This document shows positions 34,889-43,834 of a stretch of DNA of 63,883 nucleotides, piece by piece (within the stretch, counting starts at the first letter, position 1; every line of letters starts with the position of its first letter). Under the pieces are notes generated by a model that searched no databases, was not told the DNA's origin, and saw nothing but the letters and a program-made list of their open reading frames with translations. Source of the DNA: Bacillota bacterium (lineage in GTDB: Bacteria > Bacillota > Clostridia > Tissierellales > MES13); contig VEND01000012.1 in assembly GCA_009711765.1 (NCBI GenBank), positions 1 through 63,883 of the forward strand, read 5' to 3'. The translations under genes were made by a program, and so were the position numbers.

Positions 34889-37800
34889 TTATTCCTTTGC
34901 TAAATCATAAACATTTAAATCTGAATCTACAATTTTTTTATCTAATATATTTACTAATGCATTAATTGTATCTAAAGAAGTGAATATATCTACTGAGGCC
35001 TCTATAGCTGCTCTTCTAATTCTAAAGCCATCACGCTTTGAATCATTACCCTTTGTAGGTGTGTTAATAACAAAATCTATAACCCCACTTCTAATTATAT
35101 CTAATACATTAGGAACTCCTTCAGATATTTTCTTTATTGATGTAGACTCTATACCTATATCATCAAGATATTTACTTGTGCCTTCTGTGGCAATAAATTC
35201 ATATCCTAGTTTTTTAAGCTTCATTGCTGTTTCACTAAAATCTTGTTTATCGTGGGAATTTAATGTGACTAAAATTTTGCCACTTTCTTTTTTTATTTTC
35301 TTTCCTGATGCTACAAGTCCTTTATATAAAGCTCTTTCAAAAGTTTCGTCAATTCCTAATACTTCACCAGTTGATCTCATCTCTGGTCCTAAACTTACTT
35401 CCACCTCTGATAATTTCTCTGTAGAAAACACAGGTACTTTAACTGAAACTAATTCAGAATCCTTATAGATTCCCTTTCCATAACCTAGACTTTCTATTTT
35501 TTCTCCTAGCATAACTCTAGTAGCTAATTCTATTACAGGTACAGTACTTACCTTGCTTATATATGGTACAGTACGACTAGACCTTGGATTAACCTCTATT
35601 ACATACAATTGATTTTCATATTGTATAAACTGAATGTTAATCATCCCTAATACATTAAGTTCCTTGGCTATCTTTTTTGTATAATTAACTATTTTATTTT
35701 TAATTTTTTCAGAAATATCTATACTAGGATAAATTGTTATACTATCTCCTGAGTGTATTCCAGCTCTCTCTAAATGTTCCATTATTCCTGGTATTAATAT
35801 ATCTTCACCATCACAGATAGCATCTATTTCTATTTCTTTACCTATTAAATATTTATCTAATAAAACTGTATTATTCGCATCATATTTAAAAGCTTTGTTT
35901 AAATATCTAATTAATTCATCCTCATTGTATGTTATTTCCATACCCTGACCTCCTAATACATATGAAGGTCTAACAAGTACTGGGTAACCTAATTTTCTAG
36001 CTTCACTAATTCCATCATTTATATTTAATACAGCCTTACCTTTTGGTCTAATTATATTTAGCTTTTCTAAAAGTTCTTCAAACTTTTCTCTATCTTCTGC
36101 TCTATCAATATTCTCACAACTAGTCCCTAAAATTGTAATATTTCTTTCTTTTAAATACTTAGCTAACTTTATTGCTGTTTGTCCTCCAAACTGTAAAATT
36201 ACCCCTTGAGGTTTTTCCTTTTCTATGATACTTAAAACATCCTCTTCTGTTAAAGGTTCAAAATATAATTTATCTGATATATCAAAATCTGTACTAACTG
36301 TTTCAGGGTTATTATTTACAATTATTGTTTCTATATCTAACTTTTTTAAAGCCTCAATGCTATGCACTGAACAATAATCAAATTCTATACCTTGTCCAAT
36401 TCTAATAGGACCTGAACCGATTACAATTACTTTCTTTTTATCACTTACCTCTACTTCATCATATTTTTCATATGTTGAGTAGTAATAAGGTGTTAAAGCT
36501 TCAAACTCTCCTGCACAAGTATCTACCATTTTATACTTTGGCAATATATTAAACTCTTTTCTTAGATTATAAATTTCATTTTCATCTACATCTAATAACT
36601 TTGCAATACCTAAATCAGAAAAGCCTCTCTTTTTAAGTTTATATAGCCAATCTTTATCTAATTTTTCTAAAGTTGTTTCCTTTAGTTTTTCTTCTTCTTT
36701 TACTATCCAATTGATTTTGTTTATAAAAAATTCATCAATTCCTGTTATTTCAGATACTTTTTCTACTCTATAATCTTTTCTTAACATTTCTGCTAAATCA
36801 AATATTCTCTCATCATCTGGTGACTTTACTCTCTCTTTTAATTCTTTTAAACTTTTACTTGAAACATCTATATCAAATAAAGTATTTTTCCCTAATTCTA
36901 AAGATCTAATCCCTTTTAAAAATGCTGATTCAAAATTACTACCTATCGCCATAACTTCTCCTGTAGCCATCATTTTAGTTCCTAATGCTCTGTTTGCATC
37001 ATTAAATTTATCAAATGGCCATTTCGGTATCTTTATAACAACATAATCAAGAGTCGGTTCAAAACATGCAAATGTCTTTTTTGTTACTCTGTTTTTAATT
37101 TCATCTAATCCATATCCTAAAGCTAATTTAGTTGCTACCTTAGCTATAGGATATCCTGTAGCTTTAGATGCTAAAGCTGATGATCGACTTACTCTTGGAT
37201 TTATTTCTATAATTGCATATTCAAAACTTTCAGGATTTAAAGCTAATTGAACATTACATCCTCCGATAATTTCTATAGTATTTATTATATCAATAGATGC
37301 ACTTCTAAGCATTTGATATTCCTTATCTGATAATGTCTGACTAGGTGCAACTACTATACTATCTCCAGTATGAATTCCCACAGGGTCTATATTTTCCATA
37401 TTACATACAGTTATACAATTACCATACTCATCTCTCATAACCTCATATTCTATTTCTTTCCAACCCTTTATACTTTTTTCAATTAATACTTGGCCCACAC
37501 GACTCAAATGCAGTCCTTGTGCTAAGATGCTTACTAATTCTTGCTTGTCATCTGCTATACCTCCTCCAGTTCCTCCTAAAGTATATGCAGGTCTTACAAC
37601 AACAGGATAACCAATTTCTTCTGCAAATGAAATACCTTCATTTAATTCTGATACTATTTTACTTTCAATTACAGGTTGATTTATTTTTTCCATCAACTTT
37701 CTAAAACTTTCTCTGTCTTCCCCTTTTTGTATTGATTCTATTGATGTTCCTATTACTTTTATATCGTATTTATTTAAAATTCCTTTATTTTCAAGCTCAA

Positions 37801-38098
37801 CTGCTATATTTAATCCTGTTTGCCCTCCCATTCCAGCTAAGAGACTATCAGGTTTTTCTATTTTTATTACTTTTTCTATAAATTCAACGGTTAAAGGTTC
37901 TATATAAACTTTATCAGCTATTTCTCTGTCAGTCATTATAGTTGCTGGATTGCTATTTATTAATACTACTTCAATACCTTCTTCTTTTAATGCTTGACAA
38001 GCTTGAGTTCCAGAATAGTCAAATTCAGCGGCCTGTCCAATAACTATAGGACCAGAACCTATAACTAAGACCTTTTTAATACTATTATCCTTAGGCAT
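34889..38098 (-). CDS. carB: Carbamoyl-phosphate synthase large subunit
   Basis: The 1069-residue protein is full length. It has two homologous ATP-grasp halves: the first begins [20 protein letters not shown], with [12 protein letters not shown]; the second begins [20 protein letters not shown] near residue 552, with [14 protein letters not shown]-terminal MGS-like allosteric domain follows ([20 protein letters not shown]). It makes carbamoyl phosphate from bicarbonate, ATP and ammonia tunnelled from CarA, for pyrimidines and arginine. It follows carA by 41 bases and shares its attenuator. The PyrR-type leader suggests pyrimidine control. Confidence 0.98.
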   Translation of the reverse strand: MPKDNSIKKVLVIGSGPIVIGQAAEFDYSGTQACQALKEEGIEVVLINSNPATIMTDREIADKVYIEPLTVEFIEKVIKIEKPDSLLAGMGGQTGLNIAVELENKGILNKYDIKVIGTSIESIQKGEDRESFRKLMEKINQPVIESKIVSELNEGISFAEEIGYPVVVRPAYTLGGTGGGIADDKQELVSILAQGLHLSRVGQVLIEKSIKGWKEIEYEVMRDEYGNCITVCNMENIDPVGIHTGDSIVVAPSQTLSDKEYQMLRSASIDIINTIEIIGGCNVQLALNPESFEYAIIEINPRVSRSSALASKATGYPIAKVATKLALGYGLDEIKNRVTKKTFACFEPTLDYVVIKIPKWPFDKFNDANRALGTKMMATGEVMAIGSNFESAFLKGIRSLELGKNTLFDIDVSSKSLKELKERVKSPDDERIFDLAEMLRKDYRVEKVSEITGIDEFFINKINWIVKEEEKLKETTLEKLDKDWLYKLKKRGFSDLGIAKLLDVDENEIYNLRKEFNILPKYKMVDTCAGEFEALTPYYYSTYEKYDEVEVSDKKKVIVIGSGPIRIGQGIEFDYCSVHSIEALKKLDIETIIVNNNPETVSTDFDISDKLYFEPLTEEDVLSIIEKEKPQGVILQFGGQTAIKLAKYLKERNITILGTSCENIDRAEDREKFEELLEKLNIIRPKGKAVLNINDGISEARKLGYPVLVRPSYVLGGQGMEITYNEDELIRYLNKAFKYDANNTVLLDKYLIGKEIEIDAICDGEDILIPGIMEHLERAGIHSGDSITIYPSIDISEKIKNKIVNYTKKIAKELNVLGMINIQFIQYENQLYVIEVNPRSSRTVPYISKVSTVPVIELATRVMLGEKIESLGYGKGIYKDSELVSVKVPVFSTEKLSEVEVSLGPEMRSTGEVLGIDETFERALYKGLVASGKKIKKESGKILVTLNSHDKQDFSETAMKLKKLGYEFIATEGTSKYLDDIGIESTSIKKISEGVPNVLDIIRSGVIDFVINTPTKGNDSKRDGFRIRRAAIEASVDIFTSLDTINALVNILDKKIVDSDLNVYDLAKE

Positions 38099-38139
38099 AA
38101 AAACTCTCCTTTTTTAGTAATTTATTATAATCATCTATA

Positions 38140-39189
38140 TTATCTTGCCATTTTTACAAATTGATCAAATATATAATCCATATCTTTAGGACCAGGACAA
38201 GCTTCAGGGTGAAACTGCACACTATATATTGGTAACTTTTTATGCTTCATCCCTTCTATTGTATTATCATTAAGACTTATATGGGTTTTTACCATCTCTT
38301 CAGGTAATTTATCTACATAATAACCATGATTTTGTGATGTGATATATATTTTATTTGTATCTAAATCCTTTACCGGATGATTCCAACCTCTATGTCCATA
38401 CTTAAGCTTTTTAATATTACCTCCAAAACATAAAGCTAGTAACTGATGGCCTAAACATATTCCTAAAATCGGCTTTTTATCCACTAATTGTTTTAAATTT
38501 TCTACTACTTCTGGTAAATCTTCTGGATCCCCAGGCCCGTTAGATAAAAATATTGCATCAGGCTTTTTATCTAATATATCCTCAGGTTTTGAATCAGCAG
38601 GAAAAATTGTCATTTTACAATTTCTCTTTTTAAACGAACGTATAATATTTTTCTTTATACCAAAATCTAAAATAGCTATATGTTTATTATTACCTTCAAT
38701 TTCATAAACTTCTTTTGTAGTGACATTATCAACTGCGTTTTTATTATGAAAAGCATCAAATTTATGCTTAATTTGACTTTCACTTAATTCCCTTAAAGTA
38801 ATTATACCTTTCATTGTTCCATGATTTCTAAGAATTTTTGTTAAAGCTCTTGTATCTATTCCTTCTAATCCAATTACTTTATTTTGTCTTAGATATCCAT
38901 TTAATTTCATCTCACATCTGAAATTATTAGGTTTATCTGACTTTTCTCTTACTATAAATCCCTTAACTTTTGAAGATTCAGACTCCATATCCTCTAAATT
39001 TATTCCATAATTTCCAACAAGGGGGTAAGTCATTGTCACTATCTGACCATAGTATGAAGGATCTGTTAAAACTTCTTGGTATCCTGTCATACCAGTATTA
39101 AAGACTACTTCTCCAACACTTTCTTTTAAATATCCAAACGCATTACCTTTAAAAGTTTTACCATTTTCTAAAATTAAAGTTGCTTCCAT
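38140..39189 (-). CDS. carA: Carbamoyl-phosphate synthase small subunit (glutaminase)
   Basis: The 349-residue protein has the N-terminal CarA domain (LEDGKTFKG-like LENGKTFKGNAFGY, GMTGYQEVLTDPSY) and a C-terminal class I glutamine amidotransferase with the nucleophilic Cys in GICLGHQLLAL and the His-Glu pair in SVQFHPEACPGP. It releases ammonia from glutamine for CarB. The ATG at 39189 is overlapped by the end of a leader reading frame (39174-39329), so translation from the leader could be coupled to carA. The leader also contains a PyrR-type site and a strong terminator. Confidence 0.98.
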   Translation of the reverse strand: MEATLILENGKTFKGNAFGYLKESVGEVVFNTGMTGYQEVLTDPSYYGQIVTMTYPLVGNYGINLEDMESESSKVKGFIVREKSDKPNNFRCEMKLNGYLRQNKVIGLEGIDTRALTKILRNHGTMKGIITLRELSESQIKHKFDAFHNKNAVDNVTTKEVYEIEGNNKHIAILDFGIKKNIIRSFKKRNCKMTIFPADSKPEDILDKKPDAIFLSNGPGDPEDLPEVVENLKQLVDKKPILGICLGHQLLALCFGGNIKKLKYGHRGWNHPVKDLDTNKIYITSQNHGYYVDKLPEEMVKTHISLNDNTIEGMKHKKLPIYSVQFHPEACPGPKDMDYIFDQFVKMAR

Positions 39190-39329
39190 AAATCTGCCCC
39201 CTCAATCAAAAAAGGACAGTACGGGGATTTACCAAAAAATCCCCTTACTGTCCTCTTTATGTTATTTAATATTGTTTTTTTAAGCATAATAATCTTACTG
39301 TATTTTACAAATAATACATCTTTACACAT
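39174..39329 (-). CDS. Candidate 51-residue leader peptide of carAB
   Basis: An ATG at 39329 is preceded by AAGGAG at proper distance. The frame runs MCKDVLFVKYSKIIMLKK, continues through both arms of the attenuator hairpin without a stop, and ends inside carA at 39174, overlapping its start by 16 bases. A random AT-rich frame crossing a GC-rich terminator and reaching the next start is not impossible, so this is a candidate. I know no peptide of this sequence. If translated, the ribosome would prevent the terminator from forming, and the ribosome binding site lies next to the PyrR site, so PyrR could act through translation. Confidence 0.45.
   Translation of the reverse strand: MCKDVLFVKYSKIIMLKKTILNNIKRTVRGFFGKSPYCPFLIEGADLWKQL
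39208..39253 (-). terminator. Attenuator terminator before carA
   Basis: Arms of 17 bases (GGACAGTAAGGGGATTT with AAATCCCCGTACTGTCC, one mismatch) form a very stable stem, followed by six T, about 20 bases before the carA start. Its position in the leader downstream of a PyrR-type element marks it as a regulated terminator. Confidence 0.92.
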
Positions 39330-39338
39330 TGTATCAGC

Positions 39339-39358
39339 TCCTTTCTGGCCTCACTGGA
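39339..39358 (-). promoter_or_regulatory. PyrR-binding element of the car leader
   Basis: The minus strand reads TCCAGTGAGGCCAGAAAGGA. This closely follows the conserved PyrR loop sequence of Firmicutes pyr attenuators (UCCAGAGAGGCU followed by GAAAGG-like bases). UMP-bound PyrR would hold this hairpin and favour the downstream terminator. The GGA at its end is also the start of the ribosome binding site of the candidate leader peptide. Confidence 0.85.
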
Positions 39359-39397
39359 CCAATTTAAAGTACTGAATTTGGATATTTACTTTAAACT

Positions 39398-39426
39398 ATT
39401 GTACTTCATTATACTAAAGATGTCAA
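39398..39426 (-). promoter_or_regulatory. Promoter of carAB
   Basis: A consensus TTGACA (39421-39426) and TACAAT (39398-39403) are separated by 17 bases. The start point would be near 39391, giving a leader of about 200 nt with the PyrR element near its 5' end. Confidence 0.82.
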
Positions 39427-39498
39427 TAGAAAACTTGATTTTTAAATATTGTAATATATTCTATTTATATATTTTTTCTCTGTTATCAATAATTTTCT

Positions 39499-39918
39499 CT
39501 ATTTCACAACATCTGGTTTATATTTTATTTCCTCTGATTCTACATTACAATATTTATTTATTTTTTTTACTACTCCCCTTGGTATTTCCTTAGTTTCTAT
39601 TTTTTTTGCCATTAACTTTTCCTTTAAATATTTAAAAGCAATCCATGGATTAACTTCATCTCCACATGTAAAAAGATCTACCGCAGCGTAGCTAAATTCA
39701 GGCCATGTATGGATAGTTAAATGGGATTCTGATATTACTACTGCACCACTTACTCCCCATGGATTAAATAAATGAAATGCACTCTCTACTACAGTAGCAT
39801 TAGCACATTTAGCGGCTTGATTCATATGTTTTTCAATTTTTTCATAATCATTTAATATAGTTTTATCACAGTCATAAAATTCAACTAATATGTGTCTGCC
39901 TAACTGTTTTGTATTCAT
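39499..39918 (-). CDS. speD: S-adenosylmethionine decarboxylase proenzyme (SpeH type)
   Basis: The protein of 139 residues belongs to the short prokaryotic class. The self-cleavage site is the Glu-Ser bond in [14 protein letters not shown], where Ser becomes the pyruvoyl group; the conserved His is in SHLTIHTW and the Cys in VDLFTCGD. It makes decarboxylated AdoMet, the aminopropyl donor for spermidine. The ATG at 39918 is preferred because the AAAGGGGATAGG before it is the ribosome binding site, and that site would otherwise be coding. No spermidine synthase is adjacent, so the partner is elsewhere. Confidence 0.95.
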   Translation of the reverse strand: MNTKQLGRHILVEFYDCDKTILNDYEKIEKHMNQAAKCANATVVESAFHLFNPWGVSGAVVISESHLTIHTWPEFSYAAVDLFTCGDEVNPWIAFKYLKEKLMAKKIETKEIPRGVVKKINKYCNVESEEIKYKPDVVK

Positions 39919-40006
39919 AACCCTATCCCCTTTCAATTAAATTATATGTATATATTAAAATATTCTATATAAGTAATATTTATATTATTATTTTGTAACT
40001 TATAAT

Positions 40007-40035
40007 TAAAAAACGGTCCTGTAAACAGAACCGTT
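40007..40035 (-). terminator. Terminator of the NifU-like gene
   Basis: AACGGTTCTG and CAGGACCGTT form a 10-bp stem (one G-U) followed on the minus strand by six T, just after the stop codon. Confidence 0.88.
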
Positions 40036-40042
40036 AAACTTA

Positions 40043-40279
40043 CTAATCTACTCTCACAACCTCTTTAACTTCTGATATCTCTTGTTTTAACATTTTTTCA
40101 ATAACCATTTTTAAAGTCATTGTAGCTCCAGGACAGCCTCCACATGCTCCTTTTAATCTTACTTTTACTTTACCATCTTCAAAGCCTACAAATTCTACGT
40201 CCCCACCGTCTCTTTGAAGTACTGGTCTTACCTTTTCTAATGTTCCTTTTATTTTCATATCTAACACACTATTTTCCAT
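40043..40279 (-). CDS. NifU C-terminal domain Fe-S scaffold protein
   Basis: The 78-residue protein is a free-standing NifU C-terminal domain. It begins with the pattern LEKVRPVLQRDGGDVEFVGF and has the cluster-binding CxxC motif in KGACGGCPGATMTLK. Such proteins carry or deliver [4Fe-4S] clusters to apo-proteins. The length is usual for the family. It is a single gene with its own terminator; the window contains a number of Fe-S client proteins, but no other ISC/SUF genes are adjacent. Confidence 0.93.
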   Translation of the reverse strand: MENSVLDMKIKGTLEKVRPVLQRDGGDVEFVGFEDGKVKVRLKGACGGCPGATMTLKMVIEKMLKQEISEVKEVVRVD

Positions 40280-40361
40280 AATATGTCCTCCCTTAAGCTA
40301 TTTACCTACCATTAGAATTATAATATTTACCAACGAGTTCTGTCAAGAATTCTAATGTTAA

Positions 40362-40580
40362 TTAATAAATACCAAACCCCACTCTACTACTTCTTATTTC
40401 ATTAACATTCAGTTTATTTTCTTTAGGCACCTCTAATGATGTGGATATTAAAGAAAATATCAATACACCTAATATTAATATGAAAAACATATAACTTCCC
40501 TTCATTTTATTAAATATCTGTTTTATTTTTTTTCTTCGAGCTTTCTTTTTTACAGTTTTAAGTTTTATCACTTTCCCCAT
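40362..40580 (-). CDS. Small single-span membrane protein, unknown
   Basis: The 72-residue protein has a very basic N-terminus (KLKTVKKKARRKKIKQ), one membrane helix (MFFILILGVLIFSLIS, about residues 31-47) and a short outer tail. By charge, the N-terminus stays in the cytoplasm. I do not recognise the family. A DivIC-like septum protein would have a coiled coil, which is missing here. It is transcribed on the same strand as NifU but with a gap of about 80 bases. The start follows a plausible but weak AAGGG. Confidence 0.6.
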   Translation of the reverse strand: MGKVIKLKTVKKKARRKKIKQIFNKMKGSYMFFILILGVLIFSLISTSLEVPKENKLNVNEIRSSRVGFGIY

Positions 40581-40671
40581 AAAATCAACCCTTATAATTT
40601 TTATCTATATTATAACAATAAATTGAAAGAATTTATAGTATTATTTGACAATTCAAATATTTTTTATTAAA

Positions 40672-41052
40672 TTATAAAATATTAGTTAATGTAAATGCTT
40701 CATTTTCTTTTACTATTTCAAATAATTTAATTAAGACTTCTATCTCCCCTAATGCTAAGGGATTGTTCTTTGTTTCTACATATCTACTAGTTTTAGCCAT
40801 TGAGATATCTATATTGTCAATTTCATGGTGATCTAAAAATATACTCCATTTATCCCTATGTTCTTTCCACTTTTCTAATAATACCTCTAATTCCTTATTA
40901 GCTTCATCCCAATTTTCATAAACAAGCTGCTTGTTTAACTTATTTAAAGAAGTTATAAACTCATCATAATCCTTTGTTATATCATTATATAAAAATATCC
41001 ATCCACTAATTATTACTAATATTATCAAAATTACAATACTTAATGCTCTCAT
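40672..41052 (-). CDS. DUF4363 family protein
   Basis: The 126-residue protein has one N-terminal membrane helix (residues 4-24) and an extracytoplasmic helical domain with the pattern WDEANKELEVLLEKWKEHRDKWSIF, then LDHHEIDNID and the closing ENEAFTLTNIL. These features are those of DUF4363, which is common in spore-forming clostridia directly after a DUF421 protein. The function is unknown. It starts 11 bases after the DUF421 gene, so the two form an operon. Confidence 0.85.
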   Translation of the reverse strand: MRALSIVILIILVIISGWIFLYNDITKDYDEFITSLNKLNKQLVYENWDEANKELEVLLEKWKEHRDKWSIFLDHHEIDNIDISMAKTSRYVETKNNPLALGEIEVLIKLFEIVKENEAFTLTNIL

Positions 41053-41063
41053 AATTATCTCCT

Positions 41064-41738
41064 TTATTTATCCTTCTTTTGTATAAACAATTCTTTATCT
41101 TCATCTATATAGCAAAATAAGATTTCTTCTACACTTTTGCTTCCCTTTGCTTTTAATCTACTTAACAACCATTTTTCTGTTATATTTGCCTTTATTAAAT
41201 TATCATGATTTATTTTTCCATCAATTATTAAAGTAATAGGTAATCCTTCATAATTAGATTTTTCATCTAAATCTTCGATAGTAACTCCCCTTTTATTCTC
41301 TTTAGGTATTACACTTAAATCACCATTTGTTTCAAGAATTACATACTCTACATCCTCTAATGCTGGATAATCCTTTGAACGCATTTGTTCAATTAAATCA
41401 TTTATATTAATTCTAAGTTTATTTAACTCCTTTTGATTAATTTTCCCCTTATTTACTAATATACTAGGCTTTCCACATATAAAACCTCTTGCTCTTTCAC
41501 TTTTTAAATTTATAAAAGATATGAATATCTGTAAAAATAAAAGTGCACTTATTGCAATGAAGCCATTTAATAATGGGACTCCTAAATCCTCCATAGGTAA
41601 TGCTGCTGCTTCAGCCATCATTATCATAATCACTAATTCAAAGGGTTGCATTTCTGCAAGTTCTCCCTTTCCCATCAATCTCATACTAAAAAGCACATAT
41701 CCATATAATACAGCAGCTCTTATAAGAATAGTTATCAT
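41064..41738 (-). CDS. DUF421 (YetF-type) membrane protein
   Basis: The protein of about 224 residues has three N-terminal membrane helices with RLMGKGELAEMQPFELVIMI, followed by a cytoplasmic domain with RGFICGKPSILVNKGKINQK, then MRSKDYPALEDVEYVILETN, the typical DUF421 order. In bacilli the related YetF and SpoVR-linked proteins affect spore envelope or germination, but the biochemical role is unknown. The ATG at 41738 lies nine bases after GGAAGG and is preferred to the ATG at 41747, which would overlap that site. Operon with the DUF4363 gene. Confidence 0.87.
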   Translation of the reverse strand: MITILIRAAVLYGYVLFSMRLMGKGELAEMQPFELVIMIMMAEAAALPMEDLGVPLLNGFIAISALLFLQIFISFINLKSERARGFICGKPSILVNKGKINQKELNKLRININDLIEQMRSKDYPALEDVEYVILETNGDLSVIPKENKRGVTIEDLDEKSNYEGLPITLIIDGKINHDNLIKANITEKWLLSRLKAKGSKSVEEILFCYIDEDKELFIQKKDK

Positions 41739-41869
41739 AATATACATCCTTCCAATAATGTGTTTATTATATTAATTTTTTCCATTACACATTTATTTAT
41801 TCTTTTTATGTCACACTTAGTTGAAATTTAAATATAATAATAATGAATATTTTAAAAAAGGTGATTACT

Positions 41870-43168
41870 ATGTATTTTAATGAAGGATCTCCATATAGAA
41901 ATTTAATAGTCGGTGCTAATACCAAAGTCCCTTTAAAAAATGGAAGCTATTCAAAATATATAAATTTTGATAATGCAGCTACTACTCCTCCATTTAGATC
42001 TGTTTTAAGTGATATTAATGCATTTTCTCCGTGGTATTCTTCCATTCATAGAGGAATGGGATTTAAATCTAAATTTTCATCTAATTTTTATGACTATTCA
42101 AGATATGAAGTTTTAAATTTTGTAAATGCTGATTTAGAAAAAGATACAGTAATATATTTGAAAAATGCAACAGAAGCAATTAATAAACTTTCAAATAGAC
42201 TGTCTATCAAAGATAGTGACAATATAATTCTATCTACAAGTATGGAACACCATTCAAATGATTTACCTTGGAGAAAATATAAAGTCGATTATATAGAACT
42301 TGATAAATATGGTAGACTTTCTTTAACAAATTTGAAGGAGAAATTAAATTTTTATAAAGATAAAGTTAGATTAGTTACAATTACAGGTGCATCTAATGTT
42401 ACAGGCTATAAAAACAAAATACATGAAATAGCCTCCTTAGTCCATAGTTACAAATCAAAACTTCTAGTTGATGGAGCACAATTAATACCCCATTGTCCAT
42501 TTAATATGAAACCTAAAAATACAAAAGAGCATATTGATTACTTAGTATTTTCAAGCCATAAGATGTATGCACCTTTTGGTATAGGTGTTTTGATTGGCCC
42601 AAAAAAAACCTTTAAAGAAGGTAGTCCTGATTATGTTGGAGGTGGCACAGTAGATTTAGTTACTAAAGATTCTGTAATATGGAATGACCCTCCTCAAAAG
42701 GATGAAGCAGGAACGCCTAATATTATGGGGGTAGTTGCTTTAGTTTCTGCAATAAAAACTTTAAAGCAAGTAGGAATGATTAATATAGCAAATTATGAGA
42801 AAAAATTAACTGACTATACTTTAGAAAAACTTAAAAAGCTACCGGATATAAAACTTTATTGTCATACTAATAAAACCGAAGATAAAGTTAGTATAATACC
42901 ATTCAATATAGAAGGTATTCATCATGCCCAAGTTGCAAAAGAACTTTCTGATGATTATGCAATAGCTCTACGGAATGGTTGTTTTTGTGCTCAACCATAT
43001 ATCCAAAATCTATTAAAAATTAGTAAAGATGATATATATGAATATAAAGATACATTTATTAAAAGACCTGGCATGGTTAGAATAAGTTTTGGAATGTATA
43101 ATGATATTAATGAAATAGATTTTTTAATTGAATCATTAAAAAAAATAATTAAAAACAAAACTAATTAG
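41870..43168 (+). CDS. Class V aminotransferase, cysteine desulfurase-like
   Basis: The protein of about 432 residues is a fold-type I PLP enzyme. The substrate-binding start reads YINFDNAATTPPF, the PLP-stacking region MEHHSNDLPWR, the Asp-Gly-Ala of DGAQLIPHCPF, and the Schiff-base Lys in VFSSHKMYAPFG. The C-terminal RNGCFCAQPY matches the active Cys loop of group II (SufS-like) desulfurases, with an extra Cys two residues earlier. It should release sulfur from cysteine as persulfide. The ATG at 41870 is preferred because AAAAAAGGTGATTACT precedes it. A DsrE-like sulfur carrier follows, suggesting a transfer pair. Confidence 0.88.
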   Translation: MYFNEGSPYRNLIVGANTKVPLKNGSYSKYINFDNAATTPPFRSVLSDINAFSPWYSSIHRGMGFKSKFSSNFYDYSRYEVLNFVNADLEKDTVIYLKNATEAINKLSNRLSIKDSDNIILSTSMEHHSNDLPWRKYKVDYIELDKYGRLSLTNLKEKLNFYKDKVRLVTITGASNVTGYKNKIHEIASLVHSYKSKLLVDGAQLIPHCPFNMKPKNTKEHIDYLVFSSHKMYAPFGIGVLIGPKKTFKEGSPDYVGGGTVDLVTKDSVIWNDPPQKDEAGTPNIMGVVALVSAIKTLKQVGMINIANYEKKLTDYTLEKLKKLPDIKLYCHTNKTEDKVSIIPFNIEGIHHAQVAKELSDDYAIALRNGCFCAQPYIQNLLKISKDDIYEYKDTFIKRPGMVRISFGMYNDINEIDFLIESLKKIIKNKTN

Positions 43169-43174
43169 TAAAAC

Positions 43175-43245
43175 TAACCTCCTATGAATAATATTTATGA
43201 AACTCTGTTAAAATAGTTTTTAACAATATTATTTGTAGGAGGTTA
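43175..43245 (+). promoter_or_regulatory. Long hairpin that sequesters the dsrE-like ribosome binding site
   Basis: Bases 43175-43195 (TAACCTCCTATGAATAATATT) pair with 43225-43245 over 21 bp with two G-U pairs. The 3' arm contains the complete AGGAGG (43237-43242) of the next gene, and the loop holds a second small stem. In the folded RNA the ribosome could not bind. This could be an RNA thermometer, a translational regulator, or a coupling device needing ribosomes ending at 43168. Confidence 0.65.
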
Positions 43246-43249
43246 ATTA

Positions 43250-43726
43250 ATGAATAAAAAAATGAACTTACTATTATTTAGTGGAGAATATGATAAAGCC
43301 TTAGCTTCTTTAATATTAGCTAATACCGCAAGGGAAATTGGTATTGATGTTACAATTTTTTTTGCATTCTGGGGTTTATGCTTATTAAGGGATCCTGAAA
43401 AAATAAATATGAAAGATAAAAATGTATATGAAAAAATGTTTGAACTTACTGCACCTGTAGGTCCTGAAGACTTACCCTTATCTAAAATGAACATGAGTGG
43501 AATAGGAAAGAAAATGCTTCTTGAAATGATGGATAATGTAGATACTCCTAACCTAAAAAATTTTTTAGATGGTGCTAGAAAAAAAGGTGTTAAATTTTAT
43601 GGGTGTAAATTATCATGTGAAGTTATGGGTTTTAAAAAAGAAGAATTCATTCCAGAAGTAAAAATAATAACAGCAAAAGAATATCTAAAAGATGCACTAA
43701 AATCAGATATAGAATTATTCATATAA
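43250..43726 (+). CDS. DsrE/DsrF-like sulfur-relay protein
   Basis: The 158-residue protein has the DsrE-like Rossmann-type layout: LLLFSGEYDKALASLILANT at the start, TIFFAFWGLCLLR with Cys near residue 43, and the conserved GVKFYGCKLSCEVMGFKKEE, with two cysteines spaced as expected for a persulfide carrier, near residue 115-120. Proteins of this kind (COG2044-like) bind or pass on sulfane sulfur. It follows a cysteine-desulfurase-like gene on the same strand, so a relay of persulfide from one to the other is a sensible inference. The start follows AGGAGGTTAATTA. Confidence 0.87.
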   Translation: MNKKMNLLLFSGEYDKALASLILANTAREIGIDVTIFFAFWGLCLLRDPEKINMKDKNVYEKMFELTAPVGPEDLPLSKMNMSGIGKKMLLEMMDNVDTPNLKNFLDGARKKGVKFYGCKLSCEVMGFKKEEFIPEVKIITAKEYLKDALKSDIELFI

Positions 43727-43834
43727 TATTATTACTCAATAAAATATAAAATTAGCGAAAACATCTTTTTATTTTACATTTTATTCTATTTTATGATAAA
43801 ATTAATAATAATGTATAAAAAGGGGTTAACGCTA

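Noticed and set aside
40007..40035. Possible Fe-S or other riboswitch after speD
   Set aside because: The structure is a plain terminator downstream of the NifU-like gene; no conserved aptamer features are seen.
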